Notes: generated by a model from the letters alone, not told the origin. A stretch of 64,000 nucleotides of DNA from Puccinia triticina (GCF_026914185.1 NC_070570.1:1550001-1614000), one strand, 5' to 3'; shown: positions 9,527-22,430, numbered from the stretch's first letter. Program-made: numbers and translations.

Positions 9527-12500
9527 GTTGTAGGACAGAATTATTTATCTAAATTCTGCCCTGATTGGGAAAAATTTGTCATATCAAAATCTTATGACAA
9601 ATTCCACAGTTGCTCAGACAAGCTTAACACATTGGGAATAGTTAAAGTGCATCTTAAGTTTGGCAACTATGTTTTCCCTACTGATTTTATTGTTATTGAA
9701 AATGCAGTTGTCAATTACTTCATAATAGGAAATGACTACTTAAGTCACTTTAAAATTTCTATTATGAATGACTCAGGCAGCTATTTCAAAATTGGTACAG
9801 ATAACTTTAAACATCAATTTGTGAAAGATAAAAACAATGTAGTAGCTATGACTCAATCATCACAAGAAGCTTTCACTCAAGAAGTAATTGAGAGTTCTAA
9901 AATAAATGTAAATCTCTCTGAAATTCAGAGAAAACAATTATTTCAATTACTTTTTGACAATAAATCAGCTTTTGCCACGATAGAAGAACCATTTGGCGCA
10001 ATTAAAGGCCATGAGGTTAAGATTACTTTAAGTATTGATAGACCTTATCCCCCAGTACTTCGTAAAGCACCATATCCTGCTAGTCCTAGAAGCAGAGAAG
10101 CTTTAGAAGAACATATACAGGCTCTACTTAAGCTCAAAGTAATTAGAAAAGTGGGAGCAAATGAATTAGTTGATATAACTACACCAGTTATTATTGCCTG
10201 GCATAACAACAAGTCAAGACTAGTAGGAGACTTCAGAGCACTTAACACCTATACTAATCCTGACAGGTACCCTATGCCTAAAATTATGGAATCCTTAAGT
10301 AAACTGCATAATTCTAAATACATCACTTGCATGGATGTACTTAAAGGATTTCACCAAAATGTTATTCACCCAGACAGCAGACAATTTTTGAGAATAGTCT
10401 GCCATCTAGGTGTATTTGAATATTTGCGCATGCCTTTTGGTATTAAAAATGCACCATCACATTTTCAGAGAATGATGGATAGTGAATTTGCCAATGAATT
10501 GAATCAGCTTTGGCTCATTATCTACATAGATGATATTATTGTCTTCTCTGATAATTGGGATGAGCATTTGTGCAGATTAAAAATAGTCCTAAACAAAGTC
10601 ACTAAAATGAATATGAAAATTTCACTTTCCAAGTGTCAATTTGGTTTTTCTGAGTTAAAAGCCTTGGGACACATTGTTAGTGGACTTTCTCTAGGAATTG
10701 ACAAGCACAGAGTAGCTGCAGTTCTTTTGAAACCTATACCACAAAACTTAAAAGAAATGCAAATGTTTTTAGGTTTTGCAGGATATTACAGGTTACACAT
10801 TAAAAATTTTGGAGCTATGGCTTCCAGCCTGTATAAACTGTGTAGCCCTAGTGTAGTTTTCGAAATGACTGCAGAACGCGTAGCCGCTTATGAAGCAATT
10901 AAATTTGCTTTAACAAATGCTCCTTTGCTCTTCCATCCAGATCCTAAGTTACGCTTCATATTGTACGTCGACGCGTGCATGGAAGGAATAGGAGCAGCAT
11001 TGCACCAAATCCAAATAATTGATGATAAACCTATTGAAGGGGCCATTTGCTTTATTTCCAGACAACTCAAAGACTCAGAGAAAAAGTATGGAGCTTCTCA
11101 ACTAGAGTGTCTTTGTTTAGTCTGGGCCCTTGATAAGCTTTATTATTATTTAGATGGTTGTGAATTTGATGTTATCACAGATTGTATTGCACTAAGATCT
11201 TTAGTCAATATGAAAACACCAAATAGACACATGCTAAGATGGCAAATTTCCATCCAAGAATGGCGTGGGTCTATGACTATAATTCACAGAGATGGTATTA
11301 TCCATAAAAATGCTGATGGACTTTCTAGATGGGCTCTTCCAAACAATTCAGATAATCCAGCTTATGACGCAGAAGATGAAGAAACAGCTGTTCCAGTTAC
11401 ATCTATCCTGCCTTTTCCCATGAGAATGTCTGAGTGTCTTGCTAATTGGGCTCTACCTAATGACGAAAATAATCCTGCTTTTGAAGAAGAGATTATTGAT
11501 GACACTCAACCAATAATGGCAGTCTCTGTCTCAGGTTTGGCCAGTTCATTTTGGAATTTAATTGAGAAGAGCTATGAGTCCAACAAAAACACAGTTATTC
11601 TTCTCCAGCTGCTTAAATCTAAACATTCAGATCAAGGTCTTGTAGAGAAACTTGAAGGAGTTTGGAAAAAGCATTTTTTAGAAGAAAGATTTGTACTCTT
11701 AGATGGGTTATTGTACCACAGAAGAGAACATAATTCTTCAGTAGTACTCATATCAGATGATCATAAGAATATTATTTTGAATGAATGTCATGACAGCATT
11801 ACTGCTGGACACTTTTCCAAGGAAAGAACCATCAACAGAGTACAAGGTTTAGCCTGGTGGCCTGAATGGCGAAACCAAGTATCTAAGTACTGTGACTCCT
11901 GTGACAGATGCCAGAAAGCAAATAGGTCTACAGGTAAGAAACTTGGTCTTTTACAAACTATTGAAGAACCTAAAGGAAGATGGGAAGTCATTAACATGGA
12001 CTTTGTTACAGCACTCCCCCCTGCAGGGTCAGAAAGCTATAATGCTGTCCTAGTAGTTTGTGACAGATTCTCCAAAAGAGCCAGATTCTTACCATGTTAT
12101 AAGGATAGCAGTGCTATGGACATAGCTTTGATTTTCTGGAACAACATTGTTAGTGATGTTGGTTGTCCTAGAGTAATTATTAGTGACAGAGATCCGAAAT
12201 TTACGTCAGACTTCTGGCAAAATTTATTTGAAATCCTTGGAACCAAATTGGCATTTTCAACTGCTTACCACCCTCAAACAGATGGTTTGGCTGAAAGGAT
12301 GATCCAAACTTTAGAGGATATGATCAGGAGATATTGTGCCTATGGAGTAGACTTCAAGACCAGTGATGGATATACACATGACTGGGTATCTCTCTTGCCT
12401 GCTCTAGAATTTGCTTATAATTCAAGCAAACATTCCACAACAGGAATCACTCCTTTTGAACTCGAAAGAGGTTGGATCCCAAACATGCCTAAGGATTTCT

Positions 12501-13105
12501 TGCTCTCTAAAACCATTGCTTTACACCCTAGCTCTGAATTTTTCCAAAAAATGATGTTTCAGGCAGGTGAACAAGCAGCTACATGTGTTAAAGAAGCAAC
12601 TGACTACAACAAAGAACGCTGGGATAAGACCCATAAAGATCATAACCTTGAAATAGGCGACAGAGTTCTTATCTCAACTGTAAACTTTAACAACCTGGGA
12701 GGACCAAGGAAGTTGAAAGATGCTTTTATTGGCCCTTTTGTTATTAATAGGTTTCATGGAAGAAATGCTGTAGAAGTTATCTTGTCTGAAGAATTTAATC
12801 AGAGACACCCTACTTTTCCAATTAGCTTATGTAAAAAGTACATTGACCCTGATGACAACTCTGTAAGAACTTCTGCAGTACCAGTTGTTCCACCAATTGA
12901 AGTGGACCAAAGTTCAAAATTGCCCCTCAAAATTTTAAAAGAGAAGACTGTAAGGAAGCAGGGAAAAGATTGCAAGTTGTTTTTAGTTAGGTTCAAGAAT
13001 AGCCAACCAGATGAAGATCTATGGCTAGAACCTGAGAATATCAGCAACAGCCAAGTCTTGCTTAGGCAATTCAGAGCTTCCAAGAGATCTAAAAATTCCT
13101 CTTGA
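9527..13105 (+). CDS. pol: Gypsy A Pol: protease rest, RT, RNase H, integrase, chromodomain
   Basis: In the same frame as gag, beginning right after the TAA at 9524; it has no suitable ATG of its own (the open frame's first candidate start, 9632, is TTG), so it is normally part of a Gag-Pol product. Counting from 9632: RT active site YIDDIIVFS at about 298; RNase H ([13 protein letters not shown]) at about 444; integrase HHCC zinc finger from His 720 to the CDSCDRC cysteines; catalytic D790, D852 and E888 with exact DD35E spacing; GPY-type region (IGPFVINRF); C-terminal chromodomain-like segment ([20 protein letters not shown]) at about 1,110-1,140, which in chromoviruses steers integration to marked chromatin. 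All catalytic residues are present, so the copy looks disabled mainly by the upstream stop. Confidence 0.92.
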   Translation, partial: VVGQNYLSKFCPDWEKFVISKSYDKFHSCSDKLNTLGIVKVHLKFGNYVFPTDFIVIENAVVNYFIIGNDYLSHFKISIMNDSGSYFKIGTDNFKHQFVKDKNNVVAMTQSSQEAFTQEVIESSKINVNLSEIQRKQLFQLLFDNKSAFATIEEPFGAIKGHEVKITLSIDRPYPPVLRKAPYPASPRSREALEEHIQALLKLKVIRKVGANELVDITTPVIIAWHNNKSRLVGDFRALNTYTNPDRYPMPKIMESLSKLHNSKYITCMDVLKGFHQNVIHPDSRQFLRIVCHLGVFEYLRMPFGIKNAPSHFQRMMDSEFANELNQLWLIIYIDDIIVFSDNWDEHLCRLKIVLNKVTKMNMKISLSKCQFGFSELKALGHIVSGLSLGIDKHRVAAVLLKPIPQNLKEMQMFLGFAGYYRLHIKNFGAMASSLYKLCSPSVVFEMTAERVAAYEAIKFALTNAPLLFHPDPKLRFILYVDACMEGIGAALHQIQIIDDKPIEGAICFISRQLKDSEKKYGASQLECLCLVWALDKLYYYLDGCEFDVITDCIALRSLVNMKTPNRHMLRWQISIQEWRGSMTIIHRDGIIHKNADGLSRWALPNNSDNPAYDAEDEETAVPVTSILPFPMRMSECLANWALPNDENNPAFEEEIIDDTQPIMAVSVSGLASSFWNLIEKSYESNKNTVILLQLLKSKHSDQGLVEKLEGVWKKHFLEERFVLLDGLLYHRREHNSSVVLISDDHKNIILNECHDSITAGHFSKERTINRVQGLAWWPEWRNQVSKYCDSCDRCQKANRSTGKKLGLLQTIEEPKGRWEVINMDFVTALPPAGSESYNAVLVVCDRFSKRARFLPCYKDSSAMDIALIFWNNIVSDVGCPRVIISDRDPKFTSDFWQNLFEILGTKLAFSTAYHPQTDGLAERMIQTLEDMIRRYCAYGVDFKTSDGYTHDWVSLLPALEFAYNSSKHSTTGITPFELERGWIPNMPKDFLLSKTIALHPSSEFFQKMMFQAGEQAATCVKEATDYNKERWDKTHKDHNLEIGDRVLISTVNFNNLGGPRKLKDAFIGPFVINRFHGRNAVEVILSEEFNQRHPTFPISLCKKYIDPDDNSVRTSAVPVVPPIEVDQSSKLPLKILKEKTVRKQGKDCKLFLVRFKNSQPDEDLWLEPENISNSQVLLRQFRASKRSKNSS

Positions 13106-13118
13106 AGAGTAATTTTTT

Positions 13119-13130
13119 GGTGGGGGCGAA
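13119..13130 (+). other. Polypurine tract of Gypsy A
   Basis: GGTGGGGGCGAA after a T run (TTTTTT), directly abutting the right LTR; it primes plus-strand synthesis. Confidence 0.8.
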
Positions 13131-13970
13131 TGTCAGACACTGAGACACTAAGTCCATGTGTCCACAGTGTACATGCCTTATAACCTAATGGTTAAAGACT
13201 GCTTTAATAATTGACTCATGTACATGAAGTCAAGAGTTCAATTCCCTGTCATTACATTAATTATGTACCTTTTATTCATATGTACTATTATTATGTACTT
13301 ATTAGATATTTCACATTTTTTTGAATATGTAATTAACCTTATTTCACACTGATTACATAGTTGTACATACAGAGAGAGATAATCTTATCTCTCTGTATTT
13401 ATCCTGATTAAGCTCAATTTATGTACAAATGGGGAGATTACATACCCATTTGTGTAAATCCCCTTCTGAATTCCGTGATCACTCCTCCTTGGAGTTAAGG
13501 ATCCTTCAGGACCTTGACTCGAAGGAGGGAGCTGATCCCTGCAATATAAAAAGGGAGGTCTCTCCCCTGTAGAGATTCTCCCACCAAGATTATTGCCATA
13601 CAAACCCGTGTACCTTACTGAAAATACAGTGAGTGGGGTTTATACATAATCTACTAACCTTTTCTTCCCTTACAGCCTTATCTTCTCTTCGTGTATCCTT
13701 CCCCTAGGTACAGGTGTTATTATCACACCTGTAACCTAGAAGATAAGTGAGATTACTCCTTATACCGCAACGGCGCTTGGCTGATTTTCGCCGCGTCCCC
13801 TTACTTACGTAAAGGGTGCCAGTCCCTCCGCCTCTCGGCGTCGAGTTGGACTTTCTTCCACTGGCTTTTAGCTATAGTGTGACCCTAAACTTGCTTCCGC
13901 TACTTTACCGCCGCGGACCGCAACCAAAAATCCCATCAGCACCGAGTCACATGAGAGACCGGCGCTGACA
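13131..13970 (+). repeat. Gypsy A right (3') LTR
   Basis: 840 bp, near-identical to 4578-5422; it lacks 5 bp near the start (GTATAGTACATGTC versus GTACATGCC). TATA box at 13545-13552. Followed by target duplicate TTTGT 13971-13975. Confidence 0.92.
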
Positions 13971-15053
13971 TTTGTCCTCTGTGAAACGGGGCCTATTGAC
14001 AAGACCTCTGTCCAGTTAGGTTATATCAGCACCTCTACATAAGAGCCTTCGGGACCAGTCGGAGGTTCGTCAATCCCCATCTCCCTTCACCTGCTGGTTT
14101 CTTGTCTCAAGGCCCACTGGGGTTTTTTAACGCAAACTGGTTTATTACTTGGGCCCTTGCTGGTAAAGATAGATATGCTGCTTCAACATATTCTTACCAT
14201 AGTTGAGTTCGCTGAACAGCTTTTCTATACGACTCTTGAGAGTCATGGTCAAAATCTAACCGGCCAGTTATTTGCATAGACTTGCACCATCATGGGGCCA
14301 ACGTTCTCGGCGCCCATGGAAAGATCGGCTGCAAAAGCCACAACAGAAGAAGTCAATCTACGAGACTCGCGCGCCGGAGCTGATGATCAAATGATGTTTC
14401 CTGACATCGCACCAAGTCGTGCATCAACCCGTAAAGAAAACGTTCATGACGACCTCTGCGGCGACCAAGCGGATCAAAACCCACAGATGCTCACCACAGT
14501 TGAGTTTGCTTTTTCTTCACGACTTGGAACAGGAATGGTTAAAATCTAACTTAGTTTAATTGCATGTACTTGTTCTATCATTGCGTCCATCTCCTCGCTC
14601 CCCGTGGGATAAAAGGCTGCACAAGCCGCAAAGCAGGAGGCAAATCAAGGACTGTGGCGGGTCGAGACGGTACAAACCCGTGCATCCGCCAGTCAACCAG
14701 CCGTTGATCGTGAAGAACTCGTCGACGACACCACGTCAAAACCAATTAGATCGGGCGATCATCCGGATCACCAAGATTTGATAGACTCGCAATCCTCTGG
14801 CACTGTGTTAAAGGAAGCAAAATGCCCTAAGTATGCCACTGCGAGTGAGATCGCCATAGTGGAACGGACAATGCAGCGAGTGCGCCTTCGGGGCTTCATT
14901 GCATTATACTTTACTGCTCTCATGAGCGCTGCCGCGGTGGTCCTGAACATCCCCTTTGAGCTCGACCATCCAGCCCTAGCCCGTTTGTTTGTGCAATGTT
15001 TCATTTACGTTTTTACCATAGGCTTTTTCTTAAACATTTTGGCTACAAAATGA
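13971..15053 (+). pseudogene. 3' part of split reading frame with internal duplication and two C-terminal membrane segments
   Basis: One frame is protein-like from the Gypsy A target site to TGA 15051-15053, interrupted by TAA 14040, TAG 14277, TAA 14547 and TAA 14610. Blocks include LHLLVSCLKAHWGFLTQTG, then VEFAEQLFYTTLESHGQNL. A segment of about 260 bp is duplicated in tandem: 14210-14470 resembles 14505-14765 at DNA level (both have TTGAGTT, then GGT(C/T)AAAATCTAAC, then AAAGGCTGC-like words about 100 bp on). The last open part (14613-15053) ends with two hydrophobic helices (FIALYFTALMSAAAVVLNI and LFVQCFIYVFTIGFFLNIL). Function unknown; some stops might lie in introns, since CTAAC...CATAG occurs at 14252-14279. 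Confidence 0.45.
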
Positions 15054-17905
15054 TTGAAGGAACAGAAGGAATTTCAAATCAAGCTTGCAAATAATTTGTT
15101 TTCTTGTTCTTCTCAGTTATCTTTTAGTTTACTAAATTCTCAGTCAGTTACACCTCAAGAAACCTCCAGATTCATCAGCGCGGCGCGTGCGCAAGACTCA
15201 AGACGTTTCAGGACTCCCCCCGCCGCGCACGGCGGCACATAAGTTGGTTATGGCTCTCTCTCTCTGTTTGTTATATTTTCTCTTAGTTTTCTTTTTCTTG
15301 TTTGTCTGCTTTTTCTTTTATATTCTTACATGTACATGTTTGGATGGAGATGATTGTGGTGGGCTGGTGTTTTATTTGTGTGTTCCCCTTTGGTTTTGTT
15401 CTGTCCTGTTCTGTCCTTTTCCGTTCTTCTAAGTTCAGTTTGAACTTAGATGATGGGGCGGGAATGGACTTTGTCTGAACCAAATTTTACTCAGATCATC
15501 CTGTCAAACCCCAAGTCCAAATCTAAAATCTTATTGATCCCACTTTTGCAAGCCTTTGGAGCTTATTGAAGCTCACAGCCACTTCAATCCTTTCCTCCCA
15601 GAATCTTTTCTTTCAATCACATCCTCCGTCTCCTTCGCCGGCATCCCTGTTACTGAATCTTTCTAAGTTAACCACCGCCAACAAGGATCTACCCCTTTTT
15701 TTCTCTCAAAAAATCCCAACCCAAATTCTGCTATCCTTTGAATCCCCGGATCTCATCCCTGGACCACCATTGTAAGACTCAAAAACGGCTGTGAAACCCT
15801 TTTGCTGAATGATGAAGGGGATGATGGAGTTGCAAGCTCTGCCCTTCTGCTATCAGATAACAGGACCCACCAAGGTAAGCTTGGCAAGTTTTAATCAAGT
15901 GATAGGTCTGGTCTAGCTCCAGATAAAGTTGTTCAATGACAGGTGTGTGAAAGATTTGAGAACTTATGATGTGTGAAAAGGGTGAAAGTTGACTTGATTT
16001 GTCCAGTGGGGATTGAACACAGGTCCTCAAGAGGGTGATATATAAATTTGAGAAGAGTGCCTAGGCTGAGAAGGGTATATGTCTCAGTTGGGAGTTGAAC
16101 CAGGAACCGGGTAACTCGTGACAGGCACATGATATGTAAACCAAGAGATATGAGAGTATGAGAATATGAGAGTGAGCTCAGTGGTTATTGCAGATATGAG
16201 GGATGATATGGTATGTTATAAGGGTTGTGATAAAGTGTAAGGATGATGATAATGATGGATGGGTGGTATCTGTATAACTGGTGGGTACTGAACTGAGGAA
16301 ATCTGAAGAAGAATGCATTAATGTGCTGAGCAAGGGGGGAGGCTCTAATAAAGTCCCAGTAGATGTAGCTTCCCCATAAAAGCAAAAGAAATACATCACA
16401 TCAAACCCTGCTCCCAATAATTCCTCAGACATCAAGTTGAGCCTTTCTGTAGTTTTGAAATATTCATTATTTGTGCTACCACTACATGCATTTTGTTTTT
16501 TCTGAATTTCAAAATTCACAGTGCTCTATCTATAGCCTCTCATCATGGGAGATTATATCTGAATCTTTAGTTATTCAGTTTACTTAACTAGTGATGTATT
16601 CCTGTAACTTATATATAAATTTTTCTGTACCTATTTACCTTTATTGAATGTTGGATGTGTATTTTTTAATATTTTTAATTAAAAAACAAACCTCTTGATT
16701 CTGAATACAAAGAACCTCAAAGTGGACATGCTTATCTGATAGCCTGAAAATAGCTGCCATTCATGGACCAGAGAAATCACCTTGAGATTGGAGATGAGCA
16801 CATTGGTATTTTCTGTGTGATAATTAGTCCTTGTCTCCTTTCATTTCAAACAGAGGTTGGGACTACATAGTTTCCTCACTAAGGTTTCTGAAGCTTCCAA
16901 ACAGTAATCTGAGAGGCATAAGAATCAAGATGGAGCAAGGGCGCCCAAATGAATTTACAAATTGTCTTTGCCAGATAATTAGAATAGATAACATTGAGGT
17001 GATAATAGCAAAACTCGGATTTAATGGATGATATAATGCAATATTGTTGTTGATGTGATCACAATACCCCTTGGGCCTCAGGGACAGTTCATCGGGTCTC
17101 AATTGCAAGCTGACCAAGTATTTACAATATCCATTCCTCTGTCGGTGTTGCGAGCCACTTGAGCAAGCGGCCGTGCAAGAGCTGTGTCCACGGTGGTGCT
17201 CGGAAAAGAAGGTAGAGATGGGTGAAATATGGCTGCTGCTAAAATGTCGGGCTTGCATTGTGGTGCAAGCGTGTACAGCCTCTTCGTCGACCGCACGAAG
17301 TAAAGGAGAGGCTTGTGTCTAAAACGTGCATGCTCGCATGTCATGGTTGGGCTTCTGATGTCCTTTTTGTTTGTAAAAATCATGTAAAATGCACACAACC
17401 ACCCAGTGGATAATAATGCTGGGCAGGGTGTGCCCAAGATGGGAGTCTTCATCCCCATCAAGAAGGATTTTGAATTTTTCAAAAATTGTATGTGTAGGAT
17501 TTTTTGCAAGCCAATTTTAGTCCAACATGACTTATTTTTTTCTTTCTTTAAACCAAACCATTCCTTATGTAATCAATAGAGGACACGACTGTCATCCCAG
17601 GATGGTAAACAGAAAAATTTTGGAGGAATTTTATGAAGGAGGAATGCTGATTGAGAAGCCAAGAATCAACTTCAGTTCAATCTTAAAGAGTCAGATTTTC
17701 AGATTTTTGTGATCTTGCAAAAATTCCTGTTGGTCCAATTTTCAATATTTTACTTTGAAAATTGGATGAGGAGGTCCGCACCATTCTCCTCTATCTCCAA
17801 CCCAACTTTTTGCCTATGGTTAGATGGATGTACAGGAGGTGCAGCCATCCAAAAGTTGGCTACACCAAAAGTGGCCAACCGTGACGCGGTTGTAAGTCGG
17901 TTTTA
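15054..17905. other. No supported gene; pyrimidine-rich and AT-rich DNA
   Basis: 15240-15440 is a T/C-rich tract. On the minus strand near 16085-16112, TGGTTCAACTCCC matches a Pol III B box, and TGTGTTCAATCCCC near 16005-16025 is similar, so a decayed tRNA-derived SINE may lie here. Short open frames elsewhere lack motifs and splice context. Confidence 0.35.
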
Positions 17906-17984
17906 GACTCAAGTCCCTCCTTCGGAGGGGTCGCTCCGCAACCAGGGCTGCCCACCCCCCCGCAGAGGGACTTCACAAGTTCAG
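17906..17984. repeat. GC-rich CAAGTCCC dyad element, copy 3
   Basis: GACTCAAGTCCCTCC...CGCAGAGGGACTTCACAAG with a strong hairpin (CTCCTTCGGAGGGG) inside. Another short dyad with GACGCG/CGCGAGG words follows to 18020. Confidence 0.55.
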
Positions 17985-18479
17985 TTGTGGTGACGCGTGC
18001 CCAACACGCTTCGCGAGGACCACAACCCTCTTTGACAGCTCTTCCCATGAGACAATACAAAACAGGAGCTACTTGGGCGGCGGGAGCTTATGCATCTAGC
18101 AACTCCTCAGCTTTTCCCTCAACCACCCAATACACCAATCAGGAGAATTGAGGCTGATTGATCAAAAATGAAGCCAATGATACCTACCAAAGAGCTGCCC
18201 GAGTTGACGGCTTCTGATCCATAAAAAAAAGGGGGCATGCTAAATGCACCCCAAGCTTTTACTTCATGTACACCAACAAAAAGGGGTACACTGCTGGGTA
18301 CACCAACAAAATTGGGGTATTCTTGATTACACCCCACTCTTCAAGGGGTACCCACCTGGCCACCCCAAAAACATTGGGGTGCTTGCATCAAAACTCCAGA
18401 AGAGCTTAGATATTGGGGTGCAATCCAATTTACCCCAACAGAGATGGTGTTCATGAGGGGTGCACCCCAAACACACTTC

Positions 18480-19400
18480 TGGAGGCGGTCATTGAGGGCA
18501 GGTGGACTCCGATTGATGCCTGGCGCAGACCGATTGTTGGGGAGTTGCTACTCCCACCTCCCCTTGGTGACCAGCACATACCAGGCATTGAGAGGAGGTG
18601 GACTCTCCTTGGTCGCCAGTACCTACCGGTCATTGAGGGGAGTAGCAACTCCTCTCAATGAACAACCCAGACTGGTCATTGAGGGGAGTAGCAACTCCTC
18701 TCAATGGCCAACCCAGAAGTTGAACAGTCAGCGAGGGGAGTTGCTACTCCCTTCAAACTGGTAATCAGGGGAAGTAGTAACTCCCCTCAATGACCAGTGC
18801 CAACCAATCTGGGAGTTGATACTCCCCTCAATGACTGGTCTCATTGAGGGGAGTTGATGCTCCCCTCAATGACTGGTCTCATTGAGGGGAGTTGATGCTC
18901 CCCTCAATGACTGGTCTCATTGAGGGGAGTAGCAACTCCTCTCAATAACCAACTCAGATGGATCATGAAGGGGAGTCGCTACTCCCTTCAATGACTGGCA
19001 GAGACCGGACATCAAGGGGAGTTTCAACTCCCCTTGATGTTTGATTGGGGGGAGTAGCATTCATTGAGGCGAGTTGCTACTCCCCTTGATGATTGGTTGG
19101 TGCTGGTCATTGAGGGGAGTTGCTACTCCCCTTGATGTGCTGTCTGTCCCGGGAATCGAGGGAGTCCACCTCCTCTTGATACCCGGTTTGTGCCAGTCAC
19201 CAAGAGGAGGTGGTACTCCTTTTGATGACTGGTCTGTTCCGGGGATCAATGGAAGTAGCAACTCCCCTTGCTGACCGGTCTGTGCGCCCGGGCATTGAGG
19301 GGGTCATTCTCCTTGATGACCGGCACACTGGTGGTTGAGGGGAGTGCACAGACCGGTCTGTCTTCTTGGTGGCAACCGGTGTGACAAGTTGGGCTGGGTG
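18480..19400. repeat. Palindromic minisatellite, locus 2
   Basis: More than ten units of CATTGAGGGGAGT(A/T)G alternating with ACTCCCCTCAATGAC, each able to fold as a hairpin. It exists only in the left half of the palindromic element, so it was gained or lost after the palindrome formed. Confidence 0.8.
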
Positions 19401-19444
19401 TCGGATATGTACAGTACATCTGGGGTGTGAAGGGGCTCACCCCT

Positions 19445-20155
19445 ATCACTACCAAGATGGATGAATTTGCAATGTCGTATATTGATCAATATAGCGTAGA
19501 TTGATCAATTTATATTGATCAATTTTTTTTATTATTCTTCTTGATACCTTTGTCTGTTTTCCATGTCTCCTTAATACCATTCTATAATCTCTCTCCTTCC
19601 CCTTGTGTTAGCTTCAAGCCACAGGAATCTTTTTTTTTTGCCTGATAACATTCATAAATTTCTACACACACCATTCAATTCTTCCTGAAAAAAAGACATT
19701 GCAAGTTTTAGGATTAATCCAGGGTGGCTGAGGGGTCTCAATTTTTTTTTTCTTTTTTTTTTACTTCAACAATTGATCTGTTATCAGAAGTCTGCAAATT
19801 GACTTTTTTTTCAAAAAAGGAAAAACATTGACCCCTGACCTCTCTCATGATACCATCCTGCACACATTTTTAATTTGGTTGGTTGAACTTGCTCAAGATA
19901 TTGCACATCATACTTGAAGTGCTACATGCATAGGAGGCCTTTTTGAAATTAGTTTACCATGGGTTAGCATATTTTTGTCAGGTTCTTTTTTTTATCTACT
20001 TTTGTTATCAACCACAGATTAATGAGGAATATTTCCACATAAAATTTCGTTGGACAATTTTTCTGAATATAAAACCCAGAAATAATGTTTTTGGGGTCAC
20101 ATCCATTATCCAGCAGCTGCAATCTGATCAGTTGCCAAATATCACTAATTTGGTA
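19445..20155 (+). repeat. Left inverted arm of palindrome
   Basis: About 710 bp, matching 22376-23091 in reverse complement with only occasional differences (for example TTGCAATGTCG versus TTGCGATGTCG). Includes T-rich tracts and three ATTGATCAAT words near the outer edge. Confidence 0.85.
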
Positions 20156-22430
20156 GTTTCTTGGTGTTTCTGCCACTATATCTCAACACAACCTGGGAAT
20201 TCTTCCATGATATTGGTTTCAAAATGATCAATAGTCCACAAGGATTCATTGTGTAACTTAAATTACCACAATACCCCCAAATGTAGCAGCTAGAATGTGA
20301 TCTGTTGCAAAATATCACTAATTTGGTAGTTTCTGGTGTTTCTGTCACTATATCTCAGCGCAGCGTGGGATTTCTTCCATAATATTGGTATCAAAATGAT
20401 CAAATTCCCTCAAAGATTCATTGAGTACCTTGAATGACCACAAAACCCCCATATGTAGCAGCCACAATGTGATCAGTTGCCAAATATCACCAATTTGGTA
20501 GTTTCTTGGTGTTTCTGCCACTATATCTCAGCGCAGCGTGGGAATTCTTCAATGATATTGGTACCAAAAATGATTAAATGCCCTCAAAGATGAATTGTGT
20601 ACCTTGAATGACCACAAAACCCCCAAATGTAGCAGCTACAATGTGAATGGTTGCCAAATATCACTAACTTGGCAACTGATCACAGTGTGGCTGCTACATT
20701 TGGGGGTATTGGGGTCATTCAAGGTACACATTGAATCTTCAGGGGAATTTGATCATTTTGGTACCAACATCATGGAAGAAATCCCACTCTGAGCTGAGAT
20801 ATAGTGGCAGAAACACCAAGAAACTACCAAATTAGTGATATTTGGCAACTGATCACATTGTGGCTGCTACATTTGGGGTTTTTGTGGTCATCCAAGGTAC
20901 TCAATGAATTTTCGAGGGCATTTGATCATTTTTGTACCAATATCATGGAAGAACTCCCATGCTGCGCTGAGATATAGTGGCAGAAACACCAAGAAACTAC
21001 CAAATTAGAACATTTGCCAACTGATCACATTGTGGCTGCTACATTTGGGGGTTTGGTGGTCATCCAAGGTACACAATGGATCTTCAGGGGCATGTGATCA
21101 TTTCGGTACCAATATCATGGAAGAACTCCCACGCTGCGCTGAGATATAGTGGCAGAAACACCAAGAAACTACCAAATTAGTGATATTTGGCAACTGATCA
21201 CATTGTTGCTGCTACATTTGGGGGTTTTGTGGTCATTCAAGGTACACAATGAATCTTAAGGGGCATGTGATAATTTTGGTACCAAAATATCATGGAAGAA
21301 CTCCCACGCGGGGCTGATATATACTGGCAGAAACACCAAGAAACTACCAAATTAGTGATATTTGGCAACTGATCACATGGTGGCTGCTACATTTGGGGGT
21401 TTTGTGGTCATCCAAGGTACTAAATGAATCTTTAAGGGCATATGATCATTTTGGTACAAATACCATTGAAGAACTCCCACACTGTGCTGAGATATAGTGG
21501 CAGAAACATCAAGAAACTACCAAATTAGTGATATTTGGCAACTGATCACATTGTGGCTGCTACATTTGGGGGTTTTGTGGTCATTCAAGGTACACAATGA
21601 ATCTTCAGGGGAATTTGATCATTTTGGTACCAATATCATGGAAGAACTCCCATGCTGCGCTGAGATATAGTGGCAGAAACACCAAGAAACTACCAAATTA
21701 GTGATATTTGGCAACTGATCACATTGTGGCTGCTACAACTGGGGTTTTGTGGTCATACAAGGTACAAAATGAATCTTCAGGGGTGATTAATCATTCTGGT
21801 ACCAATATCATGGAAGAACTCCCATGCTGCGCTGAGATATAGTGGCAGAACCACCACGAAACTACCAAATTAGTGATATTTGGCAACCAATCACATTGTA
21901 GCTGCTACATTTGGGGGTTTTGTGGTCATTCAAGGTACACAATGAATCTTTGAGAGCTTTTGATCATTTTGGTAACAATATAATGAAAGGACTCCCACGC
22001 TGCGCTGAGATAAAGTGGCAGAAACACCAAGAAACTACCAAATTAGTGATATTTGGCAACTGATGACATTGTGGCTGCTACATATGGGGGTTTTGTGGTC
22101 ATTCAAGGTACTCAATGAATCTTTGAGGGAATTTGATCATTTTGATACCAATATTATGGAAGAAATCCCACGCTGCGCTGAGATATAGTGACAGAAACAC
22201 CAGAAACTACCAAATTAGTGATATTTTGCAACAGATCACATTCTAGCTGCTACATTTGGGGGTATTGTGGTAATTTAAGTTACACAATGAATCCTTGTGG
22301 ACTATTGATCATTTTGAAACCAATATCATGGAAGAACTCCCAGGTTGTGTTGAGATATAGTGGCAGAAACACTAAGAAACTACCAAATTAGTGATATTTG
22401 GCAACTGATCAGATTGCAGCTGCTGGATAA
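20155..22430. repeat. 172-bp tandem satellite with internal orientation switch
   Basis: The word GATATAGTGG recurs at 20798, 20971, 21143, 21316 (variant), 21491, 21663, 21836, 22009 (variant), 22182 and 22353, spacing 171-175. On the left side the reverse complement CTATATCTC occurs at 20176, 20348 and 20521. Orientation flips at about 20665. Each unit contains CTACCAAATTAGTGATATTT, GGCAACTGATCACATTGTGG and GGTACCAATATCATGGAAGA. Confidence 0.9.

Larger units (their letters stand above)
4578..13970 (+). mobile_element. Ty3/Gypsy chromovirus 'Gypsy A', complete with both LTRs
   Basis: LTRs at 4578-5422 and 13131-13970, TG...CA ends, TTTGT duplication, primer-binding site at 5425, purine tract at 13119-13130, and the order gag-protease-RT-RNase H-integrase-chromodomain. 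The LTRs differ by a 5-bp indel and a few substitutions, so the insertion is fairly young. Gag-protease and pol lie in one frame separated by a single TAA. It is inserted in the frame described at 4313-4577/13971-15053. Confidence 0.93.

Noticed and set aside
9521..9545. GTAAGT at the TAA stop as a splice donor removing the stop
   Set aside because: The next AG (GTAG, GACAG) is only 10-16 nt away, too short for an intron, and the codons between stop and pol are needed for the protease.
15187..15432. 81-codon hydrophobic frame that could be a membrane protein
   Set aside because: Consists of T-rich low-complexity DNA (Phe/Leu/Cys only) without start context or splice support.
16000..16130. 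tRNA gene on the minus strand
   Set aside because: Two B-box-like words (TGGTTCAACTCCC, TGTGTTCAATCCCC) but no A box at the right distance and no cloverleaf; at most a decayed SINE.
18480..19400. CRISPR-like alternation of repeats and spacers
   Set aside because: Units vary in length and sequence, alternate in orientation and carry no constant spacer size; the setting is eukaryotic. It is a minisatellite.
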